From: Lasiosphaeris hirsuta
Lineage: Eukaryota; Ascomycota; Sordariomycetes; Sordariales; Lasiosphaeriaceae
DNA length: 64,000 nt
Reading direction: 5' to 3'
NCBI GenBank assembly: GCA_030549175.1
Contig: JAUKUA010000007.1
Coordinates: 3,286,001 to 3,350,000 of the forward strand
Position 1 is the stretch's first letter. The number at the start of each line of letters is the position of its first letter. Position numbers and translations under genes: made by a program. The notes beneath the pieces were generated by a model. The model made no database searches and had not been told where the DNA came from. It saw only the letters and a list, made by a program, of their open reading frames with translations. Below are positions 54,177-64,000 of this stretch, one piece after another.

Positions 54177-57100
54177 GGTGGCTGGTTGAGTATCAGGACG
54201 GGTTTGGTCTGTGTGGGTTTGGGGAGCTTGGAGGTGGTTGTTGGGCGAGATGTAGATCAGTTGGAGGTTTGATGTTTTGCGTATCTCGATAAGATGCAAG
54301 GTGGTTTCCCCAATGTCAGCTCCCCAGCCAACCAGCTTAGGTGGTGGTGGGGATGGATGGGGTTGCAGCGGGAAAGCGGGACTGGGGACGAATGGGCTGA
54401 TCTGTCGAGCGACCTCATGCAGCAAACTTGTGCAGCAACGTGGGAACTATTGCTCTGGGGTAACGGGTAGGATTGAAGTGGTCTTCCATCGCCCCTTCTC
54501 CGCATCGGCAGTTTATGAAGCGATGCCGACTCTCGAGACATCAATCCATTGCGCTCCCAACCTACGGTACGTACTTGGTGCCACACAGTCCGGTGCTCAG
54601 TCTTTCGAGAGTCTAGCACCAACAGTATCAGACACACCAGGGTTGATCCCTGACACCGTTTTTACGAATCAATTAACCAACCAGTTTCCCCAAGTATTGT
54701 CTGCCTCAAATATCCGTACTTAAGGTAGTAAGAATGCAACTCTACAATACCCTGGTAGAGAGTAATGATTAAAGTAACCACTATTGTTGTTGGCTAGGGT
54801 TGATCTACCAGGCTTCTCTGTCACCCACGAATAGGACTCTGGCGTCTTAGCAAATTACCCAAGAGTCAGGGTTGAGGAGTTCAGAATGCTCTTTAGCTTG
54901 GGGTCTGTCTTCGCTCAAGAGCGTTCCACGAGTTGTCACGACATAGCGGTAGCTCGGCGACTACCCAAAGTGACATTGTCATAACTTGTATAGGTAGCTT
55001 CGCCCAATGGGTATTGAGCAGGCATTGTGCACAACTAGGGGGAAAGTTTGACAAGGAAAAGTACCTTGAGAAATGGATTCTACACCCCACCAAAGAGACC
55101 CACTATAGAAAATATAAAAGAGAGAAAATAGGGGGAAACAATATGAATGCCAGCACTCGACACTCGAACGATCTAAGTTATTGTCTTGTTATCTTGTCAA
55201 TGTGAAGGGCGACCAACAAACAGTGTGAGCGGGGTTCAAAGACTAAGTTGGGCTTCCGAACGGGAGAAGCTCAGCTCAACTTTTACCCAAGGTAAGCTCG
55301 ATTTATGTACGAAAATCATGTAGAATACATAAAACCAGAAGTCTCGCTCTTGCAAGCGTCAGGGCGGAAAGGCGGGGCCATGGGACGGGCAACCCGGTGT
55401 GTGTGTGTGGGGCACGAGACGTCTCCAGCTGTTCATGCTGCCATTGCAAAGGTTGGAGATGGGAAGGTCGTGTGGTGTGAGCACTGGGCCGATGTGAGTT
55501 TTCGAAGGCGATGTATCAATGTCTGCAACACTACGCCTACAAACAGCAGCCCACCAGCGGCTCGGATCAAAGGTCGAACAACGGGAGGTTATGGTCGAAG
55601 GTGGAAGATGCAGATGCAGCGAAACGCAGAGAATGCAGATCGTCCCACCCCAGTGATCCGTGGACCCGATTTCGGTGGCTGATTTGCTTGGCCAATGGGA
55701 GGGCGATTGTTTACGGCAAACCGGCCGCCCCCCGCGATTTCTCGCCAGGTTCTAGTCGAGCTATAAGGGTTTCGCTCCGGGATAGGTCTGAAATAGTAAA
55801 CTGCTATTCAAGACATTTTCGAGCGACTTATAATGGGATAGCCAGAGGATATCCTGTCGCGCTCTTGGCAGGCCCTATGGAAATGGCCTTCATTAGAGGC
55901 GTATTCGGTGCATGGATTCCACCCAGATACAAATGGGTGGTATGGACGGCCCCCACGCTCCGTTCGGCCGGGAGAGGTGTCATGCTCAGGGCCATCTGGC
56001 CTTCACATGCTTGATGCTCTCAGGAGATTCAATCCCATCTCCAAGCGGCAGTAACCGTAGGCGTTGTTCCGGCCTAGGGCCAATGGCAGGACAGACGTGC
56101 CTAAGCGGGCTTCTGCAACGCTGCCGATGCCGAGTGCAGGTGCCATCCGCATTCCGCTCCCCCGTCTCCTCCTGCCTGCTCTCACGAACATCTGCCCAAT
56201 TCGAAAGCGCCGAGTCCTCCTTTGGCCACGAGTCATCGCCAAATATCGCCATTACAGCACGGTGCATTGCAGCAAGATCGAATCCAGGTTCGCATCGCCC
56301 GGGTGCGGGGAACTGCTTGGCGCAATTCCCCCCTCCACGGTTCACTGTTCCAGCGGATCTAACCTGCCCTAGGTAGCTCGTCAGCGGCTTGCTGCCCTGG
56401 CCGCATCGCATCTGGGGTTGTGGTGAACGTGGGATATCGCCCAACCACAGTGTATCCTCTTGTCCGGAGGACGAACGTCGAACCCCTCGGCCGACTGCGG
56501 TATTTCCTAGGGACCTGCCCGCTAAGCACGAGGTTGTCTGGGGAAGTAGGGAATAGCGCGCCCGTTTCCTGAGAACGACGCCACTATTTTTGGGGTAAGA
56601 GACCCGGGCGGGGCTGCGCAACGTCATTCCTGGTGAAGCTGCTTGCTCCCCGTCCACCTTGCTGCCTCCTGTCCGGCCTAGCTTGACCTGTGACGACGGC
56701 CTGGACTGTCTCTGCCTCATCAGCCCCGGCGGGTGGCGGGCAAGTGCGCCAACTGCGCTGGTCTTGTGCCAGGGGAACATATGACCTTGGTCCAGAGTCC
56801 CTGACAAAACAGCCGCCAGAGCTGGTCAGAATAAATCCCCTTTACACTTTGCGCCACCTTGAATCTTGAGCGTCCCAGACTCTCGCGCCGGTCGACCTGC
56901 CTTCCAGAATTACCTAGGTCTGGCCCGGATTGCAGAAGCGCGACACGCCTACGGTTGATCCTCGTCCATTTGTTTGCGAACTCGCGCCTGGGGTACGTTG
57001 CGTCTCTCTTGTTCCACTTCTTTATCCTGGCTCTCTTGGGATCTCGGCAGATTGGCAAACGGGCCTTAACTGCACCCCATATTGAGCGTTCGGCCCTGCG

Positions 57101-57558
57101 GAGGAGTTTCACATACCCACTCACGTCGCCATGTCCAATCAGTCCCGTCCTCCACCTCTGAGCCTAAAGCAGCCACAAGGTATACTTCATCGTGGGCAGT
57201 CCCACATGGCATCTCGATTCTCCAGACCTCCTGTACATGTCTCTTCTGTGTCTTGCCGTTTCCATGCCCTCCTGTTCCGCTCCGCCTCCCGCCTTATATT
57301 TCCGACTGTGCCCGGCCGAGAACCGGTGCCTGCCTTTGCCTGCCTTGCCTTTCCTCTCGTCTTAGCACTTGCAGCCTCGCCCTTTTCCACCCAACCGTCG
57401 AGAAGAGAGCCGCTGTAGCACTTCAAGTGGAATGCCACCCTACTGCCTCCACGACTGCCACTATTTCTACCGCACAGCTCTGCGCGGCTTGAACATCAGC
57501 ACCCAAGTCTCGCCTCTCTACGCCTGACGCAAGCCAGAGCTGAGCTGAGCTGACAAGA
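54177..57558. other. 3.4-kb gene-poor stretch before the carnitine acetyltransferase
   Basis: 54.7-55.3 kb is AT-rich without open frames. A 273-codon minus frame at 55986-56807 has Arg/Ser/Gly bias and no domain, and I do not call it. From about 57000 to 57558 the plus strand is strongly pyrimidine-rich, as expected for the leader of the gene at 57559. Confidence 0.35.
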
Positions 57559-60264
57559 ATGCCTACACAAGTCCGCATATTTACCATGCCAAGGTCTCTT
57601 GGTGAGACGCTCGCCGAACCCAAGTCCGCCGAACCGCCAGCCGCCCCCCGTTCCATCCCGGAATACCCAGAGATCCCCAGGCCCACCACCAATCCCGGCC
57701 TGAAAGCTCGCCAGTACAGCATGTCGGCCTTTGACGACAAGAACGGTGGCGGCGTCACCTTTGCCCAACAAGAAAAGCTCCCCAAGTTGCCTATTCCTAA
57801 TCTCGAAAAGACGTGTGAGAGGTACTTGACGGCCCTGAAGCCTCTCCAGTCCAACCGGGAACACTCGGACACGAGGCACGCCGTTCACGAGTTTCTGAGG
57901 GGCGAGGGACCCGAGCTGAACGAGAAGCTGAAGAAGTATGCAGAGGGGAGAACGAGCTATATTGAGCAATTCTGTATGTCTCTTTCGACGTGAATTTCAA
58001 TGTCCCCTGGCTGACCTTGGAAAAGGGTATGACTCGTATCTCAACTTTGACAACCCTGTCGTGCTTAACCTCAACCCCTTCTTCTTGCTGGAAGACGACC
58101 CCACGCCTGCCCGCAACAACCAGGTGACCCGGGCTGCCTCCTTGGTCGTCTCGGCCCTGGAGTTTGTGCGGGCAGTTCGCAAGGAGGAGCTGCCACCCGA
58201 CACTGTCAAGGGTGTCCCACTTGACATGTACCAGTACTCGCGCCTGTTTGGCACCGCACGAGTCCCGACCGATGCCGGTTGCCAAATTGAACAGGATCCA
58301 GACTCCAAGCACATTATCGTCATGTGTCATGGTCAGTTCTACTGGTTCGACGTCTTGGACGACAATTCAGATCTCATCATGACGGAAAAGGACATCGCCA
58401 TTAACCTGCAAACGGTTGTCGACGATGCTACACAGACCCCTATCCAAGAAGCCGCCAAGGGTGCGCTGGGAGTCTTGAGCACGGAGAACCGAAAGGTCTG
58501 GTCGGGGCTGAGAGATGTCCTGACCAGGGAACAGGGCTCAAACAATGCAGATTGCTTGAGTATTGTCGACACGGCTCTCTTCGTGGTCTGCCTGGACTAC
58601 ACCGAGCCCGCAACCGCCCCAGCGCTCTGCCAAAACATGCTCTGTGGTTCGAGCGAGATCGAAAAGGGGGTACAAATCGGTACCTGTACGAACCGTTGGT
58701 ACGACAAGCTCCAGATCATTGTGTGCAAGAACGGAAGCGCCGGCATCAACTTTGAGCACACCGGTGTAGACGGTCATACGGTCCTCCGTTTCGCCAGCGA
58801 CATCTACACAGACACCATCTTGCGCTTCGCAAGGACAATCAACGGCGGGGCGCCGACGCTGTGGGCCTCGACGAGCCCCGACCCCTCCAAGCGTGACCCG
58901 GAGAGCTTTGGGGATGTGAACACCACGCCTTACAAACTCGAGTGGGACATGATACCCGAGCTGAGCATCGCTGTCCGTTTCGCCGAGACGAGGTTGGCGG
59001 ATCTGATTGAGCAAAACGAGTTCCACTGCCTCGACTTTAGCCCCTACGGCAAGAACTTTATCACCTCAATGGGATTCTCCCCGGATGCCTTTGTGCAGAT
59101 GGCGTTCCAGGCGGCCTACTACGGGCTTTACGGCCGGGTCGAGTGCACCTACGAGCCTGCCATGACTAAAATGTACCTACACGGGCGGACGGAGGCGATC
59201 CGTACCGTCTCGGACGAGTCTGTCAACTTTGTCCAGACGTTCTGGGCCGATAACCCGGCCGAGCAAAAGGTCGAAGCTCTGCGCAAGGCGTGCCAGCGCC
59301 ACTCCACGACGACACGGGACTGCGCCAAGGCCCAGGGCTGCGACAGGCACTTGTACGCGCTGTTCTGCCTATGGCAACGCATGGTGGACGAAGACAACAG
59401 CAGTCTCGGCGGCGGCATGAGCAGCAACGGCTACTCGAGCCCCGTAGACGGTTTCTCGGACCAGGGCTCGCCCGTCGGCAGCCCTGGTAAGGACTCGCCG
59501 CTGACGGCGGTGGTCGACGGGGACAACCAGCGCATCTCGCGCGAGCGCGGCGACAGCACCACGTCGCGCGGCAGCCGCGAGAACGGCAACGGCAACAGCC
59601 ACCACCTACCGCTCATCTTCGCCGACTCGGGCTGGGACAAGCTCAACACGACGATCCTGTCGACGTCCAACTGCGGCAACCCGTCGCTGCGGCAGTTCGG
59701 GTTCGGGCCCGTGTCGGGCGACGGGTTCGGCATCGGGTACATCATCAAGGACGACGGCATCTCCATCTGCGTGTCGTCGCGCCACCGGCAGACGAAGCGG
59801 TTCGTCGACACGCTCGAGAGCTACCTACTCGAGATCCGCCGCATCCTGCGCATCACGGGCCGGACCAACGTCTCGAGCAAGCAGACGCGCGCGAGGGAGA
59901 TCGACTCGAGCCGGCCCAAGGCGGTCAACCGGCTGAAGCTGCGCGGCCGGCTGATTACCGGCAACGAAGTCATCAAGGCGCAGAAGAGCTTGAATGGGAG
60001 CGTGTCGCCGACTGAGGAGAGTTTGACCATGAGTGAGGATGATGAGCTGGGTGGATGTGAGTTTTCTTGCCCTGTTCCTTGTTGTCTGTGGTGGTTGCTA
60101 ACTGAGTGGCGGTAGATGGCTTCTTTGACGCGGGTATGTTGCTGCAGGCGCTTAAGGCGCGCGGGGAGAGCTTGGATAATGGCGAGACGAAGCCGTCGGA
60201 GCGGGCGGCGGTGCAGGCTAGGCGGAGGGATGTCGGGAAGAAGTTGAGGTTGATTGATTACTAA
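57559..60264 (+). CDS. Carnitine O-acetyltransferase, cytosolic YAT2/FacC-like
   Basis: Transfers acetyl groups between CoA and carnitine so acetyl units can move between compartments during growth on acetate or fatty acids. Exons 57559-57973, 58026-60056 and 60116-60264, giving 864 aa. The N-terminus lacks a mitochondrial presequence and the C-terminus (LRLIDY) lacks a peroxisomal tripeptide, consistent with a cytosolic enzyme. Acyltransferase landmarks: LPKLPIPNLEKTCERYL, the WYDSYLNFDNPVVLNLNPFF region around the first splice, the catalytic His383 in INFEHTGVDGHTVLRF, LDFSPYGKNFIT and the C-terminal GFGPVSGDGFGIGYIIKDD. A low-complexity insertion (about residues 595-665, Ser/Gly/Asp and RGS-rich) sits before HHLPLIFADSGW, and another tail of about 100 residues follows the fold. 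Such insertions are typical of the YAT2 subgroup. Confidence 0.92.
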
Positions 60265-60883
60265 AAATGTGTTGTAGTTTTTTGTATATTCTTTTCTTTG
60301 GGCGGCATGACGGGACGGATATCATGGCAGAGCAAGCGTTGGTGGTTCGTGTTTTGGAGGATAATAGGGGTTGGACATGGCGACAATGGATTATATATGA
60401 TATCTCGGTCTATGATCTGCGGGCTGGCTCGTGGTTGACGTCGCACTGTGAAATGCGACAGCTACCCAGCAACCATGTTTACCTTGTTTAAGGGGTCTGT
60501 CTGGCTTTGGATGTTGACCTGGGCCTTCACCCGAGATACACCAAGACACTGCCCTTGTTGTCTGAGCCGCAATTCAATACAAGATAACGTAGGTAGGAAG
60601 GATGTCCTCTCGTATCTAGCCCCCCACTGAGGTTAGGAGAAGGGAGAAATACTAGAAAATGACATACAGCTAGCGTATGGTATATCAGGTACCTGTTGTT
60701 TCGACACCCTTTTCTAAATACAGCATTTCTTGAAAAAGGAGACAAGGAGACGTTCCCCAGTCCGGCCCTTTCCCACCCCACACGCCCTTATGTCCAATCA
60801 TCATGTTTAGCTCAAGCGGTCCCATCCAAGCTCTCGCCATTCAAACTCCTGCCCCCTCATCTGTCCTCTCCGGGTATCAAGTT
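60265..60883. other. Convergent 3' intergenic region
   Basis: 620 bp between two convergent genes. The plus-strand frame at 60696-61232 overlaps the coding end of the NB-ARC gene and is a shadow. Confidence 0.5.
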
Positions 60884-63800
60884 TTATCCTCTTATGCTCT
60901 CGGCTTCCTCTTCCACCCCCCGCATTCGCCATGGTACGCCTTTGACCCCCCTGTCTACGCCTTCAACTTTGCTATTCCCACCTCCGACCCCCGTATCCAC
61001 GCCTTTCCCTCTGCCCGATGACACCTTCAACAACCTCCTCTCCGCCGCTGCAGCACAATCATTAATGTCCCTTTCCATGTCCCGTATCCTAACGCCCCTC
61101 TCCCTCGCCTCTGCCCACCGGTTCGATCGGCTCTGCGATATTTTCGTATTTGCATGGCCCCCACCCAGGACCTCCCTTTGCAACTCGAGGCACTGCGCCA
61201 TAAGCTCCCACGCCTCATCGTCACGTTCCTGAGATGCGAATACGCAAGTCAAGTTGTGCATAACCCTGAGCGTGTCAGGGTGTGTCTCGCCCTGCTTGGC
61301 CATCTGGCCCTCCAGGGCGCGCCGCATGAGCGCCTCGGCCTCGGTGAGGCGGCCCTGGTCCAAGTACGTCATGGCGAGTTCCTCCGTATAGAAAAGCGTG
61401 CTAACATGGTCGGAGCCTAATGTTTGTGTTCGCGCCTCGAGGGCCTGGGAAATGATCTTCTCAGCCTTACCCAGTTCGCCGCGTCTACGGTAGATCCCGG
61501 CTAGCCCTCTCAGACAGGCAAGTGTGCCCTGGTTGGTGGGGCCGTATTCCTCGGAGAAGAGGCCGCGTACAGAAGAGAAGTGGGTCTCAGCCTCGTCGTA
61601 TCGATTGAGTCCATAATAAACATTCGCGAGGCTAATCCTGCACCAGAGCACATCCCAGTCTGTTGGGGCGCGGGTTTCTTTGAATATGGCAGTGGCCTCG
61701 CACAGCAAGAGCTCGGAACGGGTGTAATCATTCCGGTCCAAGAGGTAAACTGACACATGGTAAAGCAGGCTCGCCTTGAGGTCGTCGACCTTGGGACTAC
61801 GAGTGAAGTGGGCCTGGTGTGTGAGTGCCGCGTCGAAATGCGGCAAGAACTCGCGGCAGACTCCCCAGTTAGGGTATTTGGGCACAACCGGGAAGTGCTT
61901 GCGCAATGCGAAGAGCGTGTTGATGGCAAAGTGAGAGTATCTGCCTTGGGACTGAACCCACTTGAGGGCAACCAAGTGAACAAGACGATTGAGTGTGAAG
62001 TTGCCGCTCTCGCGGCTTTCAGTGACGAGCGAGAACGCTTTGAGGATGCCGAAGGCTTCCTCCAGCGCAATCTCATCGTATTCAGGGTTCTCTTTCATAT
62101 CATCCATGATTCTCATGCCCTGCGTCCAATCAGGCGGCCAGAGACAAGTGCTCAGAAAGGCCTGCGGAATTTCTTCGCGATCCACGCAACTCATGAAGCA
62201 AATAATATCCCCAGCCAGGGGGTGCTGTTCTTTGATCTGATCAAATGACAGAATCCAGGTGGTCGCAACGGCGTTTGGTACCCTGGAGTCGCGGCCAAAG
62301 TCTTGGAACGGCTCGCTGAGGAGCCTGACAAGCCCGTCGTCGCCCTGCCGCACGAAGTGGAGGTACTTGGCTATGTTTATCTGTCGTTTCTTGATATAGG
62401 ATGTTGCCTGGGACAGAGCGAGCGGCAGACGGTCCAGTTGTCCAATAAGATCGACAACATCATCTTCAGCTTCGTCCAAGCCGAGCTGGCCTTGAACAAA
62501 TTTGATAGCTTTCTTCAGATTAAAACCCACGATCTCGGCAAGCCCACTGCTCTCTCCACCGAGGAGATCGATGGCAACTTGCTTGTTTCTGGACGTGATT
62601 AAAACAGACCCGTTTGGAGGCCGGGGGATATATTCGCACAAGTCAAATTGGCCGCTGGCTTGTGGGGCAATCTCTGGTTGAGCATTTGGGGATTCAAAGA
62701 ACACCCCCGAGTCATCCGCATTATCAACGATCAGTAGCCATGGCTTAGGATGCTTGATGAGCCAAGCTGTGACTAGCTGCTGCACATCGCTGCCTGAATT
62801 TGCGTAACCAGGGATCTCACACTCGCGGGCTATCTCTGTATAGGCTTGTGTGAACCTCGTCGCACTGCTTGCGTGAACCCAGAAGATTGCCATCTCCGGC
62901 ATCTGGTTGCGGAGAGACCAGGCATATTCGGTAGCGATGTTTGTCTCGCTGTACATGAAATTAGCCGGTGTCAACCATATAATGGCAACAGTGTTGATGT
63001 TCACATACCCGATCCCGCCTAGACCACAGAGGGCTGCCCGTCTGTGGCTTTCTGAAGGCATAGACAAGTCAGGTGGGTGATGCAGAAGCGACACAAGGTC
63101 CTGTATAACATCGGCCCGGCCGATAAAAATCTCGTTTCGAGGAAAAGGGACAATAACTAGTAGATATCAAGATCCGATTAGCTATCAATGAGCCAATCCG
63201 ACGGTTCAGCCCCAGTTTGTTTGTTTGCGCGCAACACTTGAAGAGAGGGATTGAAGCCTCAAAAAGCTTTTGGGGTACGGGAAGAAGTTACCGTGGGGCA
63301 ACGGGGTATCTTTTGCTCATATTCTTTTGAGTCGCGGGCTAACAGACAAACAGGGGCTGGATTGTATAGCACTCACATGGACCCTTAACTGGCTTCAGGT
63401 GTGTAATCCTATTCTCAGAGGCGGGAACGACAGCGCCGAGAGGTCTTGGTGGCTTTGTGGCGCTCCAGGTACTTATGCAATGGACGAGTCTTTTGATTTC
63501 CCCGATGATACTCTTAAAACCCGGGTCTTCGGTGTCCCGAAACTTGGTCATGCCTCGGTGTTCGTCATGGATACTGATGGGATCGTGGCCCTCCATCCGG
63601 GCAGACGATTTTGGAACAACAGTTCCGATAAGTTGCGCTGGGAGGGCCTCAAAGAAGCAAACAACTTCAATGGGCGGCAGCAAGGAGTCAGACTTGCGTC
63701 TCTCTACCAGGGCTAAGAATGCCTCATGGATTCGCGACAGTAGCTCTGAATCAGCCTGCAGAACTCTCAGGAGGCTTATGTTGGTCTGTTTGAACAATCC

Positions 63801-64000
63801 GATTGTGCTTGCCATGCCTTTAGCCAATGATGCTAATTCTGAGCAAGTTCCCTACTTAGGTAGACCTCTGATGCATCGAAAGTGCCCCTCTGGTATGCCA
63901 TAAAAAAAGGCATCCAGGGGTATTATCAAGGCCTTGATTCTGGAACAAGGCCTTTCAAAATACCACTGGGTTCCTTTTTTGATGCTAGAGAGGCCCTCCT
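60884..64000 (-). CDS. NLR-like protein: lipase-like N-terminal domain / NB-ARC / TPR (5' end beyond window)
   Basis: Minus-strand gene; visible exons are 63838-63377, 63156-63009 and 62948-60884, all in phase, about 890 residues. The first visible exon is the C-terminal half of the alpha/beta-hydrolase (DUF676/SesB-like) domain often fused to fungal NB-ARC proteins: SELLSRIHEAFLALVERR, PIEVVCFFEALP, VVPKSSAR, MTKFRDTEDPGFKSIIGEIKR. The NB-ARC part has FPRNEIFIGRADVIQDL, ALCGLGGIG at the P-loop, Walker B WLLIVDNADD, GSVLITSRN, and LDRLPLALSQATSYI (GLPL-like). It ends in about four 42-residue kinesin-light-chain-type TPRs (ANVYYGLNRYDEAE, AGIYRRRGELGKAEKIISQA, AMTYLDQGRLTEAEALMRRA), then a basic Gly-rich tail. 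Such proteins are fungal intracellular receptors linked to incompatibility or defence. The intron at 63008-62949 interrupts the P-loop; the spliced reading is GIG followed by ETN, so the invariant lysine is Glu. Confidence 0.88.

Noticed and set aside
53565..54272. 235-codon plus-strand frame
   Set aside because: Antisense to the 2EXR gene, rich in Gly/Glu/Val with no motif.
55986..56807. 273-codon minus-strand frame
   Set aside because: Arg/Ser/Gly-rich composition without recognisable motif; a plus-strand frame also covers it. Could be revisited with RNA-seq.
1..64000. CRISPR array, rRNA genes, transposase
   Set aside because: No direct-repeat/spacer pattern, no rRNA-like sequence and no transposase or reverse-transcriptase frame were seen on either strand.

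Overview
The window reads as nuclear DNA of a filamentous ascomycete (Pezizomycotina, most likely Sordariomycetes). The basis is short 50-70 nt GT-AG introns with CTRAC-like branch sites, GC-rich coding sequence, long CT-rich intergenic stretches, intron-bearing tRNAs, and families such as 2EXR proteins, a fungal P450 and a lipase/NB-ARC/TPR receptor. No transposon open frame, CRISPR array or rRNA gene was seen.

Layout. 0-6 kb: the 3' end of an acidic-rich protein, a small Cys-containing protein, and GMP synthase split into 22 exons. 7-10.6 kb: DASH subunit Dad3, mitochondrial ribosomal protein uS5m (minus) and a 75-aa single-pass membrane protein. 11-15.8 kb: an unrecognised two-exon protein and arginyl-tRNA-protein transferase ATE1 (both minus). 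15.8-19.7 kb: a gene-poor, CT-rich stretch before a Nudix diphosphoinositol-polyphosphate hydrolase. 21.6-29.4 kb: a CYP7/CYP8-like P450 and a five-exon Pumilio/Puf protein (both minus). 29.4-34.9 kb: 5.5 kb without a convincing gene. 34.9-40.7 kb: RNA polymerase III subunit RPC2 converging on RAD57. 41.6-49.3 kb: a single-pass cell-surface protein, a decayed tRNA-Phe, an intact intron-containing tRNA-Thr(AGT), the Rab GTPase Ypt1, a putative mitochondrial conserved protein and a SET-domain protein. 49.3-57.5 kb: two long gene-poor stretches around a 2EXR protein. 57.5-64 kb: a YAT2/FacC-like carnitine acetyltransferase and a lipase-like/NB-ARC/TPR protein whose 5' end lies beyond the right edge.

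Most genes are conserved housekeeping functions (purine synthesis, translation, transcription, kinetochore, recombination, vesicle traffic, acetyl transfer) and are not organised as a cluster. The accessory material is the P450, the cell-surface protein, the 2EXR protein and the NLR-like protein. The most unusual signals are the extreme intron fragmentation of GMP synthase (13- and 14-nt microexons, one GC-AG intron), the NLR-like protein whose P-loop lysine is read as glutamate, the degraded tRNA-Phe, and a degenerate repeat array in the RPC2/RAD57 3' intergenic region. All exon structures were worked out by eye from splice motifs, frame and family conservation; none has transcript support.
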